A stretch of DNA of 64,000 nucleotides from NORP240 sp965222175 (GCA_965222175.1 OZ244938.1:4030001-4094000); one strand, 5' to 3'; positions 14,748-23,153 are shown, numbered from the stretch's first letter. The notes: a model not told the origin generated them from the letters alone. Program-made: numbers and translations.

Positions 14748-15498
14748 CAGTGATTTTGAAAGTCTAAAGTCATATTTTGAATATGGCGTGACTATTAGCA
14801 AAGGACTTCTTCCTAAGAATTTGGTCAATGAGGCCGCTGAACTCTCAAACAAGCTTATCGAGCAGGCAAAATTTGACCCTGATTCCGAAAATGCTTTTTG
14901 GAGAATTCAAGGCCAAGCAAAATACTTGGAAAAAATTGAACCTGTAGTTGATCTCTCTGAAGTACTAAAAAGCATAATCTTTCATCCCAGAATCATAGAT
15001 TTAGCTAGCTCAGTATTGAGAGACGAAAAAGAGCCTTATTTATTCAAAGACAAACTAATATTTAAGGCTCCAGGCCAAGATGGGTACCCACTGCATCAAG
15101 ATTTCAACTGGTGGCATTCCTATCCTGCAGACGCAATTTGCACAGTTGTAATTCCTTTAGATAAAGTTAACGAGATGAATGGGGGCATCGAGTTTTTTTT
15201 GGGATGTCATTCTGATCCATTTTTGCCTAAGGGTGAGAATAGAGAGCTAAATTCAGATGAAGAGCAACTTGTAGATGGATTCGACTCAAAAATCTTCGCT
15301 CTCGAACCTGGAGATGTCCTAGTATTCCACAGCCTAACTCCTCATTGCAGCTATCGGAATATGTCGAATGCTTGGAGGCGCCAACTTTATCCAACGTATA
15401 ACAACAGTAGTATCGGTGATAGATATAGCGAGCAGTTGAGGATTCAGCGAAGAAATGAATATTTGAGGCATACGAACAACGAATATGGAATTCCATAG
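14734..15498 (+). CDS. PhyH-family Fe(II)/2-oxoglutarate dioxygenase
   Basis: A 254-residue phytanoyl-CoA dioxygenase-like protein. The facial triad is H121-x-D123 (PLHQDFNWW) and H204 (SLTPHCSYRN), with R215/R216 in NAWRRQLYPTYN for 2-oxoglutarate. EPGDVLVFHS precedes the distal His as in PhyH proteins. Family members hydroxylate or otherwise oxidise unactivated carbons, using O2 and 2-oxoglutarate. The 14-base overlap with the PqqD-like gene argues that it acts in the same pathway, probably on the peptide. No transporter or protease follows. Confidence 0.88.
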   Translation: MSTADSDFESLKSYFEYGVTISKGLLPKNLVNEAAELSNKLIEQAKFDPDSENAFWRIQGQAKYLEKIEPVVDLSEVLKSIIFHPRIIDLASSVLRDEKEPYLFKDKLIFKAPGQDGYPLHQDFNWWHSYPADAICTVVIPLDKVNEMNGGIEFFLGCHSDPFLPKGENRELNSDEEQLVDGFDSKIFALEPGDVLVFHSLTPHCSYRNMSNAWRRQLYPTYNNSSIGDRYSEQLRIQRRNEYLRHTNNEYGIP

Positions 15499-15572
15499 AA
15501 AGCTGTATAGCGTGTGCTCTTAACTCATAGTTTTATTGAGATTCAATACATCTGTTAGTCATCGGAGGGGTT

Positions 15573-15893
15573 ATGGTCGGAATCTGCCCTACATGCGGAG
15601 GAGCAAGCCCATCTCACAATGGAATCTGTGGAGCTTGCCGAAGAAGCGGGCCTAGGCTTGTGGATTCTTGGAGGCTTGATCCTCTTAATCTTCCTGTCAT
15701 GAGTGATGAAGACAATGCACTAGTGAAATCTTGGCGTAACAAAGAATCCTATGTGGATGAACGGGCACGCAAAGCTAGAGAAGCTTTAGAGGAAGGAATG
15801 CGTAGATTGGATGAGCGGATAGAGCTAAACAAATGCCCACATTGCAGAGCTTTGGGTCGGAAGTGCTATATGTGTTCGAGCGACTCATACTAG
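15573..15893 (+). CDS. Small protein with two zinc-ribbon-like knuckles
   Basis: A 106-residue protein with a very strong ribosome-binding site (GGAGGGG) before the ATG. Two four-Cys sets lie at the ends: C5xxC8/C19xxC22 (ICPTCGG...GICGACRR) and C88xxC91/C98xxC101 (KCPHCRALGRKCYMC). Between them is a charged, probably helical linker (ARKAREALEEGMRRLDERIE). Each set could bind one zinc. Such proteins can contact nucleic acids or other proteins. It is the last gene before the right att, 75 bases after the oxygenase, so it could be part of that transcription unit. I do not recognise the family. Confidence 0.6.
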   Translation: MVGICPTCGGASPSHNGICGACRRSGPRLVDSWRLDPLNLPVMSDEDNALVKSWRNKESYVDERARKAREALEEGMRRLDERIELNKCPHCRALGRKCYMCSSDSY

Positions 15894-15965
15894 ACTGACG
15901 AGCAATTTGTTTAAACGCGGAATCACTAATTCATCCCCATTCTATGTTCTTTGGTATTGCTTGTT

Positions 15966-15989
15966 TTTAGCACACTTCTTAGCACACTC
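15966..15989 (+). repeat. Tandem TTTAGCACACTTC/TTAGCACACTC motif inside the right end
   Basis: The doublet of TTAGCACACT mirrors the one at 2317-2340 at the other end of the 13.9-kb element, and is followed by about 55 bases shared (with mismatches) with the decayed site at 19297. Likely integrase arm-type sites, inferred from symmetry. Confidence 0.6.
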
Positions 15990-16042
15990 TGTTTTCATGC
16001 TTGTAACCTACTGATTCAATTAAAGAATCGGTCACACAGTCT

Positions 16043-16088
16043 ACTGAAAATCCTCGTGTCGGTGGTTCGATTCCGCCCCTGGGCACCA
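16043..16088 (+). repeat. att site: 3' part of tRNA-Phe (second copy), right end of the 13.9-kb element
   Basis: 46 bases identical to 2213-2258, comprising the anticodon loop, T-arm, acceptor end and CCA of tRNA-Phe. The D-arm and 5' half are absent (the preceding bases are element-specific), so it is the duplicated att, not a tRNA gene. Together with the first copy it defines an element of about 13.9 kb. Confidence 0.92.
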
Positions 16089-16140
16089 TCTTTTCGAAAA
16101 TTAGCAACTTACCAAATAGTTCAGTTTTTAGATTCCTGAT

Positions 16141-16956
16141 CTACCCAGCGCCAAATATTATGGCTCTCATTGAGATCGAACCCCAGTCAAATCCTTCTAT
16201 GGGAAAGTTGACACTCTCACCTGATTCCGCGGCGCCATAAGCATAGAGTAATGGCAACCAGTGTTCAGGAGTGGGATGTGCCTGGCGACCATCTGGCGAT
16301 GCCGACAGCCTTAATAGAGCGTCAGTGTCATATAGACGCACCGCATCTCGAACCTCATCATCAAATCGCTTCGCCCAATCCGGAGTAATATTCGTCTCCG
16401 ATCGCATTTGCCTGAAAGCGTCCTTGAGATTGTGGACAATGTTGCCACTGCCCACTATCAGTACCCCCTGATCACGAAGTTGTCGGAGTGAGCTTGCCAG
16501 CACGATGTGCTCAGCTTCGCTGATCTCACTATTGATACTTAGCTGGATTACCGGGACATCCGCATCCGGATACATCCAACGTAGAACACTCCAACTACCA
16601 TGATCCAGCCCCCAGTCGGTGCGCAAAGCGGACTGATCAGATTCAATAACTTCCGCCACCTTCTCAGCGAGCTCAGTACTACCTGGCGCAGGATACTGGA
16701 TCCTGTACAACGCCGCTGGAAACCCTCCAAAGTCATGTATGGTTTCCGGGTTTTCGTTGACCGTGACATAGCTGCCTTTTGTATACCAGTGTGCTGATAT
16801 AGCCAGAACCGCTTTAGGTTTACCTACCAGGTCAGCCAATTCAGCAAAGCCTTGGCTCCACCGATTCTGCTCAAGCGCATTCATCGGGGAGCCATGGCCA
16901 ACGAAGAGAACCGGCATTCGATCGTGGCTACTGACTGAATAGTTTTCCTGCATCAT
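16141..16956 (-). CDS. ygiD: DODA-type extradiol aromatic ring-opening dioxygenase
   Basis: A 271-residue class III extradiol dioxygenase of the YgiD/4,5-DOPA dioxygenase family. Metal ligands are expected in MPVLFVGHGSPMNAL (His), ISAHWYTKGSYVTV (His) and DHGSWSVLRWMYPDADVPV; the GSGNIVHNL block is also typical. It opens catecholic rings with a non-haem metal and O2. The DoxX gene lies 12 bases upstream on the same strand, so the two form an operon. DODA, DoxX and a LysR regulator are often neighbours. The alternative start at the Met before PVLFVGHG would remove 13 residues. Confidence 0.9.
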   Translation of the reverse strand: MMQENYSVSSHDRMPVLFVGHGSPMNALEQNRWSQGFAELADLVGKPKAVLAISAHWYTKGSYVTVNENPETIHDFGGFPAALYRIQYPAPGSTELAEKVAEVIESDQSALRTDWGLDHGSWSVLRWMYPDADVPVIQLSINSEISEAEHIVLASSLRQLRDQGVLIVGSGNIVHNLKDAFRQMRSETNITPDWAKRFDDEVRDAVRLYDTDALLRLSASPDGRQAHPTPEHWLPLLYAYGAAESGESVNFPIEGFDWGSISMRAIIFGAG

Positions 16957-16968
16957 CGCCGCCTCCAG

Positions 16969-17424
16969 TCAGCTGGTAACCGTTTGCAGTTTACTGGAAA
17001 GGAGCTGATCAATTGAGTATCTACCTCCTCCGGAGATTACCAATGCCACACTACCTGCCAGAAGAGCCATCGCGTACTCATAACCGTCATTGGCCATGAA
17101 TAACCCATTACCAATATGGGCAGCCAGAATTCCTACCAGCATGGTGAACGCCAACACTACCGCTGCCGGTCTAACCAGCAAGCCGGCAATCAGGGCCACG
17201 CCTCCGAAAAATTCTGCACTGCCCGCCAAGAGCGCCATGAGATATCCCGGATTCAGTCCCAATGAAGCCATATACTGACCGGTACCTTCGAGGCCATAGC
17301 CACCGAACCAGGCGAAAAGCTTCTGCGCACCATGGGCAATGAAAATGATCCCGAGCGGAATCCGTAATGCGAGTTGTGAAAGCGATGTGTCTGTATTTAT
17401 GAATTGTCTAATCAAGTTTTTCAT
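16969..17424 (-). CDS. DoxX family membrane protein
   Basis: A 151-residue protein with four predicted transmembrane helices. It carries the DoxX signature IPLGIIFIAHGAQKLFAWFGG near the N-terminus and a conserved AGSAEFFGGVALIAGLLVRP helix. DoxX proteins are linked to quinone or thiosulfate oxidation and to thiol and redox stress complexes in the inner membrane; the exact role here is open. It is first in an operon with the DODA dioxygenase, and its promoter must lie in 17425-17595, which it shares with the divergent TRIC gene. Confidence 0.9.
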   Translation of the reverse strand: MKNLIRQFINTDTSLSQLALRIPLGIIFIAHGAQKLFAWFGGYGLEGTGQYMASLGLNPGYLMALLAGSAEFFGGVALIAGLLVRPAAVVLAFTMLVGILAAHIGNGLFMANDGYEYAMALLAGSVALVISGGGRYSIDQLLSSKLQTVTS

Positions 17425-17595
17425 AACTATTCTCCTGAAACTACTAATTGTAAGTATTGGTCCGTAACTCGTTTGCAGCTACTGCGCAAAGGCAGCTCTT
17501 GAAGACGCACAATAACCATTGCCACAAGGTTGATAAATAGGTATTTTATTGATTCATATTCAACATTTTGTTGATATTTAAATAGAGCCAATCCA

Positions 17596-18252
17596 GTGGA
17601 AGTTCAGAACCTTATAGCCTTCGTCGACATCTTTGCGGCGGTTTCATTTGCCGCGACAGGTGCGTTGGTAGCCTCTCGGAAGGGGCTCGATATTCTTGGT
17701 TTTATGTGGCTCGGGGTATTGACTGGAGTCGGGGGCGGGACCGTTCGCGACCTGATGCTGGATGCGCCGGTTTTCTGGGTTGTGAATTCCCACTACCTGA
17801 CAATCTGCCTTGTCACAGCGACCATCGTCTATTTTGCGGCCCCCCGCATAGAATCGAGGTATACGCTGGTTCTGTGGTTTGATGCTCTGGGCCTCGCCTT
17901 TGTCACTGTGGCAGGAACTGCCAAGGCACTTGACTACGAAGCCGGTGCTTTGGTGGCAATTATTATGGGCGTCATCACCGCCTCTGTTGGTGGCATTATC
18001 CGGGACCTCATTGGCCACGAACCTTCAATCGTGCTCAAACGGGAGATTTATGTCACCGCTGCAGCCACGGGTGCCAGTATTTATGTGCTGGTCGAAGGCT
18101 GGAACCTCGACTGGTTGCATCCCGCCCTGGCAGGCTTTTTCGTTACGTTTGTTATTCGTGCACTGGCGATGTCTTTTAATTGGTCTTTACCCGGTTACCA
18201 GCGGCCTGCAAAAGATTCAGGCAGTTCACAGCAATCCGGTCGAAGCGAGTAG
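17596..18252 (+). CDS. Trimeric intracellular cation channel (TRIC/UPF0126) protein
   Basis: A 218-residue membrane protein with two repeats of a three-helix unit, plus an extra helix. The glycine-rich GVGGGTVRDLMLD and SVGGIIRDLIGHEP motifs mark the two pore-lining halves, as in YadS/YicG. Prokaryotic TRICs conduct K+ and Na+. The start is GTG at 17596; no better ATG lies upstream. It is followed 41 bases later by a LysR gene. The region upstream (17560-17590) is AT-rich and holds TCAAC/GTTGA, a possible LysR-type operator. Confidence 0.88.
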   Translation: MEVQNLIAFVDIFAAVSFAATGALVASRKGLDILGFMWLGVLTGVGGGTVRDLMLDAPVFWVVNSHYLTICLVTATIVYFAAPRIESRYTLVLWFDALGLAFVTVAGTAKALDYEAGALVAIIMGVITASVGGIIRDLIGHEPSIVLKREIYVTAAATGASIYVLVEGWNLDWLHPALAGFFVTFVIRALAMSFNWSLPGYQRPAKDSGSSQQSGRSE

Positions 18253-18293
18253 CCTGCCAAATGAGAGCCCATAAGTCAGACGTGGATGATTGA

Positions 18294-19199
18294 ATGGATA
18301 CCATTGATGGCATGAAGACGTTTGTAGCAGTCGTTACCGAAGGTTCTTTTACGGCGGCAGCAAATCAGACAGAGATGTCCACCGCACTTGTCAGCAAATA
18401 CATCAGTCAGCTTGAGGACCGACTCGGTGTCAGGCTACTTAACAGAACTACCCGATCCTTGACTCTTACTGAGGTTGGCTCTGCCTATTTTGATCGTTGC
18501 AAGAAACTGCTTGAGGAATTTGATGAACTCGAGGCGACCATACAGAATCGGGACGCCAAACCGCAGGGCACATTGATCGTGTCAGCACCCACCACTTTCG
18601 GCGCCTTGTACCTTGCAGAAGCAATAGCCGAATTTACGCATGCATACCCTGAAGTCAATATCGACCTTCGCTTAACTGATCGACTGGTAAATCTTGTCGA
18701 AGAAGGTGTGGACGTGGCCATCCGTATTTCCGAACTTGTAGACTCAACCCTTATCGCGCGACGCCTCGCACCTGCCCGAATTGTCGTCTGCGCGACACCG
18801 GAATATATAGAAAAGCATGGATGCCCACTCCGTCCAGATGATCTGTTGGAGCATTGCTGTATTGTAGATAGGAATTTTCGCAATGGGTCTAACTGGAAAT
18901 TCCATGAAAACGGCAAGGAGAAATATGTCAATGTGAAAGGCCGGATTGTTGTAAACAACGCCGAGTCTGTTCGTAGAATCTTGCTGGCTGATACCGGCAT
19001 TGCCTTGATTCCCACATTTGTGATTGGCCAGGATATTAAACAGGGGCGATTGAAAGTTTTACTTCCTGAATATGAGGGACTCAACCTGGGGCTGTTTGCA
19101 ATCTATACCCACAATAAATACCTCGCAGCAAAAGTCAGGGCATTTGTTGATTTCTGCATTCAGCGATTTGGACAAGTGCCCATCTGGGATAAGTTCTAG
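18294..19199 (+). CDS. LysR-family transcriptional regulator
   Basis: A 301-residue LTTR: N-terminal winged HTH (MKTFVAVVTEGSFTAAANQT, VSKYISQLEDRLGVRLLNRT) then a co-inducer domain. The GTLIVSAPTTFGALYLA and VNIDLRLTDRLVNLVEEGVD stretches are typical of the DhcR/AaeR-like branch. It probably controls the upstream DODA-DoxX operon and TRIC gene, with which it forms a small cluster. No defect is seen. Confidence 0.92.
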   Translation: MDTIDGMKTFVAVVTEGSFTAAANQTEMSTALVSKYISQLEDRLGVRLLNRTTRSLTLTEVGSAYFDRCKKLLEEFDELEATIQNRDAKPQGTLIVSAPTTFGALYLAEAIAEFTHAYPEVNIDLRLTDRLVNLVEEGVDVAIRISELVDSTLIARRLAPARIVVCATPEYIEKHGCPLRPDDLLEHCCIVDRNFRNGSNWKFHENGKEKYVNVKGRIVVNNAESVRRILLADTGIALIPTFVIGQDIKQGRLKVLLPEYEGLNLGLFAIYTHNKYLAAKVRAFVDFCIQRFGQVPIWDKF

Positions 19200-19290
19200 A
19201 CATTGAATTCACGACGCTGTTGTTCTCTACTTTTGATATGCCGTATCCGAACTGTCAATGAAATTCCGCGCAATGCCCCTTTGACACGAC

Positions 19291-19458
19291 ATTTCTATAG
19301 CACACTTCTTGGCACACTCAGTTTTGCCGCTTGCAACATACTGTTTCAAATAGAAAATCAGTGAGCACGTCTACTGAAAATCCTTGTGCAGGGACTCCCT
19401 TAGCTTATCTCCACTGAAAACCACGCGTTGACAGCTTCGCCCCTATAGAGCATCTTTT
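19291..19458 (+). repeat. Decayed att-like sequence related to the element's right end
   Basis: 19297-19388 matches 15965-16058 with mismatches: the GCACACTTCTT/GGCACACTC doublet, the CTTGCAAC..ACTG segment, and CTACTGAAAATCC(T/C)TGTG from the tRNA anticodon arm. After some 35 unrelated bases, CTTCGCCCCTATAGAGCATCTTTT (19435-19458) resembles the T-arm/acceptor end plus downstream bases at 16071-16095. The copy is too damaged to be functional. It suggests an older integration at the same site, with 16089-19290 lying between two att scars. Confidence 0.65.
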
Positions 19459-19528
19459 GCTGGATTCCATCGAAGGGAGGAATTCTTTCCAACGCAGCAA
19501 CAGATTCATTTTTTTATCTTTTATCACG

Positions 19529-20401
19529 CTACAAAAGCATATCAAGCGAACGTACTACCTCCAGAAACGCTTGTACTTTGACACTGCGATGCAGGTCACC
19601 ATGAGTAACGAGCCAGTGTTTTACTTCCCATTCTTTTTCAGGAGCAAACAATTCGACCAGTTGTGGATGTAAGGCGGCTTCATTCTGAAACAGAAAGCCG
19701 ATACCCAGGCCATCTAGCACTGCCTGTTTAATCACATTCCCATCGTTGCTTTTCAACACGATGTCCTGCTCCTTGATATTGTTCAGAATCCACTTGTGTA
19801 CAGGTACTCTTGGAATCAATTCAGCAAAACTTACAAAGCGGTGGCCCTCCAGATTATTCAGCCCGGCTGGGTGACCGTGCTCTGCAAGATAATCAGCATG
19901 TGCGTACATCGAAACCGAGTGTTCGGCAAATGGGATTACCACATTTTCTGGCAGTTCGGGCTTTGGCCCCGTACGGACAGCCACATGGGCCTCACCGAAT
20001 TCAAGGCGAAACAGTTTGTCGCTGGTTATGTACTTCAGTTGTATGGCGGGATGTCGTTCCTGAAATCTTTTTACAATGGGCATCATTACCGATACCAGGG
20101 GCGGTAAAGAAGTAATCGTGAACTCGCCTGACAGGGGTTGGGAACGCTGTCTTAATCGATTGAACAACTGGCCAAACTGGTCTTCGGTCGCACTCGCCAC
20201 CTGCTTTAAGTCTTCACCGGCCTCGGTGGGAACATATCCGCGCGAATGCCGCTGAAACAGTTTTACGCCAAGCTCATCCTCCAGGGCATCGATATGCCGC
20301 AATACCGTCGCACGATGCACTTTCAATGCTTCCGCAGTTGCACTAATTGTGCCCAGGCTTGCCAGGTGTTGAGCGGTTCTGATGAGCTGCCATCTATCCA
20401 T
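19529..20401 (-). CDS. LysR-family transcriptional regulator
   Basis: A 290-residue LTTR. The N-terminal HTH (AQHLASLGTISATAEALKVH, then TVLRHIDALEDELGVKLFQR) and the substrate-binding domain (GEFTITSLPPLVSVMMPIVK) are complete. It is divergent from the FMN reductase gene at 20515. The 113-bp gap holds GAGC-N6-GCTC (20430-20443), a plausible LTTR site, so it probably controls the FMN reductase/DoxX-like pair and itself. Confidence 0.9.
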   Translation of the reverse strand: MDRWQLIRTAQHLASLGTISATAEALKVHRATVLRHIDALEDELGVKLFQRHSRGYVPTEAGEDLKQVASATEDQFGQLFNRLRQRSQPLSGEFTITSLPPLVSVMMPIVKRFQERHPAIQLKYITSDKLFRLEFGEAHVAVRTGPKPELPENVVIPFAEHSVSMYAHADYLAEHGHPAGLNNLEGHRFVSFAELIPRVPVHKWILNNIKEQDIVLKSNDGNVIKQAVLDGLGIGFLFQNEAALHPQLVELFAPEKEWEVKHWLVTHGDLHRSVKVQAFLEVVRSLDMLL

Positions 20402-20429
20402 ATTTATGTCGCATTAGCGCGCATTTAGC

Positions 20430-20443
20430 GAGCAATATAGCTC
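20430..20443. promoter_or_regulatory. Candidate LysR-type operator
   Basis: GAGC-AATATA-GCTC is an interrupted palindrome of LTTR size, 29 bases from the LysR start and 72 bases from the divergent FMN reductase start. Position and symmetry support it; binding is inferred. Confidence 0.45.
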
Positions 20444-20514
20444 ATTGATGCAATTTTACGGCACTAGTAAGCTACCTGTCATTAACTAACAGCGCCCTGA
20501 CGGAGGACATCAAC

Positions 20515-21075
20515 ATGAAGATCCTTGCCTTTGCAGCGAGTAACAGCCGGCGGTCCATCAATAAACAGCTGGTGAGCCATGCATCCTCGATGCTGGCCAA
20601 ACAGATTGGCCCGGAAGCGAAGATCGAGACCATAGATCTGAATGACTATGAAATGCCAATTTACAGCGTCGATCGGGAAAATGAGACCGGTATACCAGCC
20701 ATGGCACATCGCTTCTTCAACAAGATTCGGGAAGCCGATGTTGTGCTTATTTCATTTGCGGAACACAACGGTTCTTATAGCGCAGCCTACAAAAACCTTT
20801 ACGACTGGGCATCGCGCATCGACATGCGGGTCTACGAAGGGAAGCCAATGCTACTGCTCGCGACGTCTCCAGGACCAGGCGGCGCCAAGAACGTGTTGAA
20901 GTCTGCCGCCGAATCACTTCCTCATTTTGGTGCCGATGTTCGAGGCACTTTTTCTCTGGATCGGTTTCACGACAATTTTGATCAAGATGAAAATCGACTT
21001 GTCGATCCAAAACTCACCTATGAGCTGGCCCATAAACTCAACAAATTGATCAGTAGAGAGCAAGTTGTTGCTTGA
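20515..21075 (+). CDS. NADPH-dependent FMN reductase family protein
   Basis: A 186-residue flavodoxin-like protein. The phosphate-binding loop is KILAFAASNSRRSINKQL at the N-terminus, and the flavin-binding FAEHNGSYSAAYKNLYDW motif is at about residues 80-100, as in NADPH:FMN/quinone reductases and azoreductase-like enzymes. The start has a clear GGAGG. It lies 19 bases before a DoxX-like gene and divergent from the LysR. A role in reducing quinones or flavins, controlled by the LysR, is likely. Confidence 0.9.
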   Translation: MKILAFAASNSRRSINKQLVSHASSMLAKQIGPEAKIETIDLNDYEMPIYSVDRENETGIPAMAHRFFNKIREADVVLISFAEHNGSYSAAYKNLYDWASRIDMRVYEGKPMLLLATSPGPGGAKNVLKSAAESLPHFGADVRGTFSLDRFHDNFDQDENRLVDPKLTYELAHKLNKLISREQVVA

Positions 21076-21094
21076 CTAATTTTAGGAGATTGAA

Positions 21095-21466
21095 ATGAAC
21101 AACACTGTTAAAAAATATGGCCTGATGGCTATTCGTATCATTCTTACATTGGCGTTTTTTGGGGCTGGCGCTGCAAAACTGGCTGGCTTTGAGATGATGG
21201 TTGCAACCTACGAGACCATAGGCATCGGGCAGTGGTTTCGCTACCTAACCGGGATTATAGAAGCAGGTTCGGCAATTCTGCTGTTAGTCCCTCGCACACA
21301 GTTCTGGGGAGCAGCGCTGCTGGTCTGTACGATGATTGGGGCTGTACTGGCACACCTTCTTATTCTCGGTCCAGGCGCAATGCCTGCCGCCATTCTGGGG
21401 CTGCTTTCAGCCGTTGTGCTTTATGCCTATCGTGACCAGTTTCCATTTAGAAACGCCTGGTACTGA
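21095..21466 (+). CDS. DoxX-like membrane protein
   Basis: A 123-residue protein with four hydrophobic segments and the DoxX-like signature LALAFFGAGAAKLAGFEMMV near the N-terminus (LTLAFFGAGAAKL here). It has an AGGAG ribosome-binding site. It is co-transcribed with the FMN reductase 19 bases upstream. Its partner role is presumably membrane redox chemistry. After its stop, 21467-21677 contains only fragments, for example a GTG-started frame at 21607 ending ATAIIMSGWVWFSDRTS, which reads like a membrane-protein scrap. Confidence 0.85.
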   Translation: MNNTVKKYGLMAIRIILTLAFFGAGAAKLAGFEMMVATYETIGIGQWFRYLTGIIEAGSAILLLVPRTQFWGAALLVCTMIGAVLAHLLILGPGAMPAAILGLLSAVVLYAYRDQFPFRNAWY

Positions 21467-21677
21467 ACAACCTTATCCCAATCAATTGCCTTTGACTGAT
21501 TAAAATGGCCACCATTTGGGTCACCGCGATGGTTGGTGGTCTCGCTGACGTAGGCTAATTCATGTTTATCGATCTGGCGGATTTGCCAATTTTGTCCCCG
21601 GTACAGTGATGACGCTGGTATCAGCCACAGCGATTATTATGAGTGGCTGGGTCTGGTTTTCCGACCGAACCTCCTGA

Positions 21678-22142
21678 ATGAGATTCCGCCGCCGGAAACA
21701 ATCTGAGCGGCTGTTCAAGCACGAGTCAGGTAACGTGAGTTACTTCGATATAGGGAATTTTCAGACAATGAAAGAATTGAACATGCCAGCAAAGAGAGAC
21801 TTTGGCTGGAAACTGAAACCGGTTGAATCAACAAGATTCGGTATCCAGCAGAAGGACAACGGCCAGTTCTGCGTCGTCTTGAACCACTCGCTGCTGCGGG
21901 GGGTTACCTGTGAGATGATTCATTGGTGGTTCCTGAACTTCCCAAATCTAACTGTCAATCTGATCGACATCGAAGGCTATGAGGACGAGAAAGTGCCGGC
22001 CTATCTGTTATGGCACCCATCGGATCACCTTAGCGTATCGTTGTCTGGCAACTCAGGACCTGGGAGTACTTCGAAAGCAGGAGCAGTAATCGAAATCAAT
22101 GAATTGCGCGAGCTCAATCCAAACCAACCAGGAGGCTTATGA
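21678..22142 (+). pseudogene. Truncated DAPG/phloretin hydrolase-like protein
   Basis: A 154-codon frame (or 124 from an ATG at 21768, which has AGGGAA upstream). The pattern GVTCEMIHWWFLNF, then AYLLWHPSDHLSVSL, is that of the DAPG hydrolase PhiG domain, where WHPxDH contributes zinc ligands. Complete members are about 280 residues, so the C-terminal half with the remaining ligands is missing. The frame ends PNQPGGL, and no recognisable continuation follows before the convergent gene at 22272. Family hydrolases cleave C-C bonds of acylphloroglucinols. Probably a remnant. Confidence 0.5.
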
Positions 22143-22271
22143 CCCAATTCTTTTCGAACAAAGAATGCAGGGATACAAAAATACAGGGAGTACGCATGAT
22201 TTTCAGGCAGTTGACAGTATGACGTTCCTGAAATAAATGCCCCGTTAATGATGAAGAGCCAGTTTAGTGCT

Positions 22272-23153
22272 TCAGAACGGTAGCTGGTATTTAGAACTAA
22301 AGCGCAGATTCCTGACAGTATTATAGCTATAGGCTACAGAATTGATGCCGTCACTGGGATTGTCGTGCTCGATGAAATAGTGCTTGAATCCACCCGGCGT
22401 GGCATAACTGAACATTTTGTTAAAATCTATATAGCCGCGACCCACGTCTGCCATGTCACCGTTATACTGGCGGTCTTTCACGTGCAGCATGGGAAAGCGC
22501 CCGGGATTCCTGAGGAAGTAGAAAGTCGGGTCAAAGCCTGCCTCTTCAGCCCAGAAAAGATCCATCTCGAACACGACTAATTCCGGATCCGTCTGGGAGG
22601 TGAGGATATCGTATCCAATCCGCCCTTCTTCCTGAAACTCAAACTCAAAGGCGTGATTGTGATAGCCCATCGTGATGCCAGCCTCCCGGGTCTTTTCACC
22701 CGCGCGGTTCAGTGTCTCGGCATGACGTTGGTAGTCATCCAGGCTGCGCTCATCACCGGGTAACGAGGGCACAACGATGTACTGCTGGCCGAGGGTGGCT
22801 GCAATGTCGATTTCTCGCTCCAGGTCCTGGCGAATGGCATTCAGTTGCACATGGCTAGCAGGCGAGGTGAGCCCGAAGCCATCCAGTATTCTGCGCACTT
22901 CCGCCGGTGACTTACCGTGGTACCCGGCAAATTCCATTTCCGTAAAGCCAATCTCAGCCAGCTGTTCCAGGGTGCCCTCGAAGTCGGCAGCCATCTCCTG
23001 CCGCAGGGAATACAGTTGCAGGCCAATCCTGTTGACACGCCGCTCCTGGGCCCAGGAAGCCCCAAGAGGACTCACGGCAATGGCAGCGGTAACCGCGGCT
23101 TTCTGGAGAAAATCCCGACGGGACTGACAGACAGACTGAAATCGTTTACGCAT
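22272..23153 (-). CDS. Tat-exported sugar phosphate isomerase/epimerase-like TIM barrel
   Basis: A 293-residue protein. The N-terminus has a Tat signal (SRRDFLQKAAVTAAIAVSPL) with cleavage near ASWAQ, so it is exported folded to the periplasm. The mature part is a xylose isomerase-like TIM barrel: GLQLYSLRQEM, GFTEMEFAGYHG, YHNHAFEF, FEMDLFWAEEAG (metal ligands expected in the last two) and the C-terminal FIEHDNPSD. Members bind a divalent metal and act on sugars or cyclitols; the substrate is unknown. It is the only gene on its strand between convergent and unrelated neighbours. Confidence 0.85.
   Translation of the reverse strand: MRKRFQSVCQSRRDFLQKAAVTAAIAVSPLGASWAQERRVNRIGLQLYSLRQEMAADFEGTLEQLAEIGFTEMEFAGYHGKSPAEVRRILDGFGLTSPASHVQLNAIRQDLEREIDIAATLGQQYIVVPSLPGDERSLDDYQRHAETLNRAGEKTREAGITMGYHNHAFEFEFQEEGRIGYDILTSQTDPELVVFEMDLFWAEEAGFDPTFYFLRNPGRFPMLHVKDRQYNGDMADVGRGYIDFNKMFSYATPGGFKHYFIEHDNPSDGINSVAYSYNTVRNLRFSSKYQLPF

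Noticed and set aside
13394..15498. PQQ or mycofactocin biosynthesis
   Set aside because: No PqqB/C/E or MftD/E/F genes, a precursor without their conserved residues, and a PhyH oxygenase that neither pathway has.
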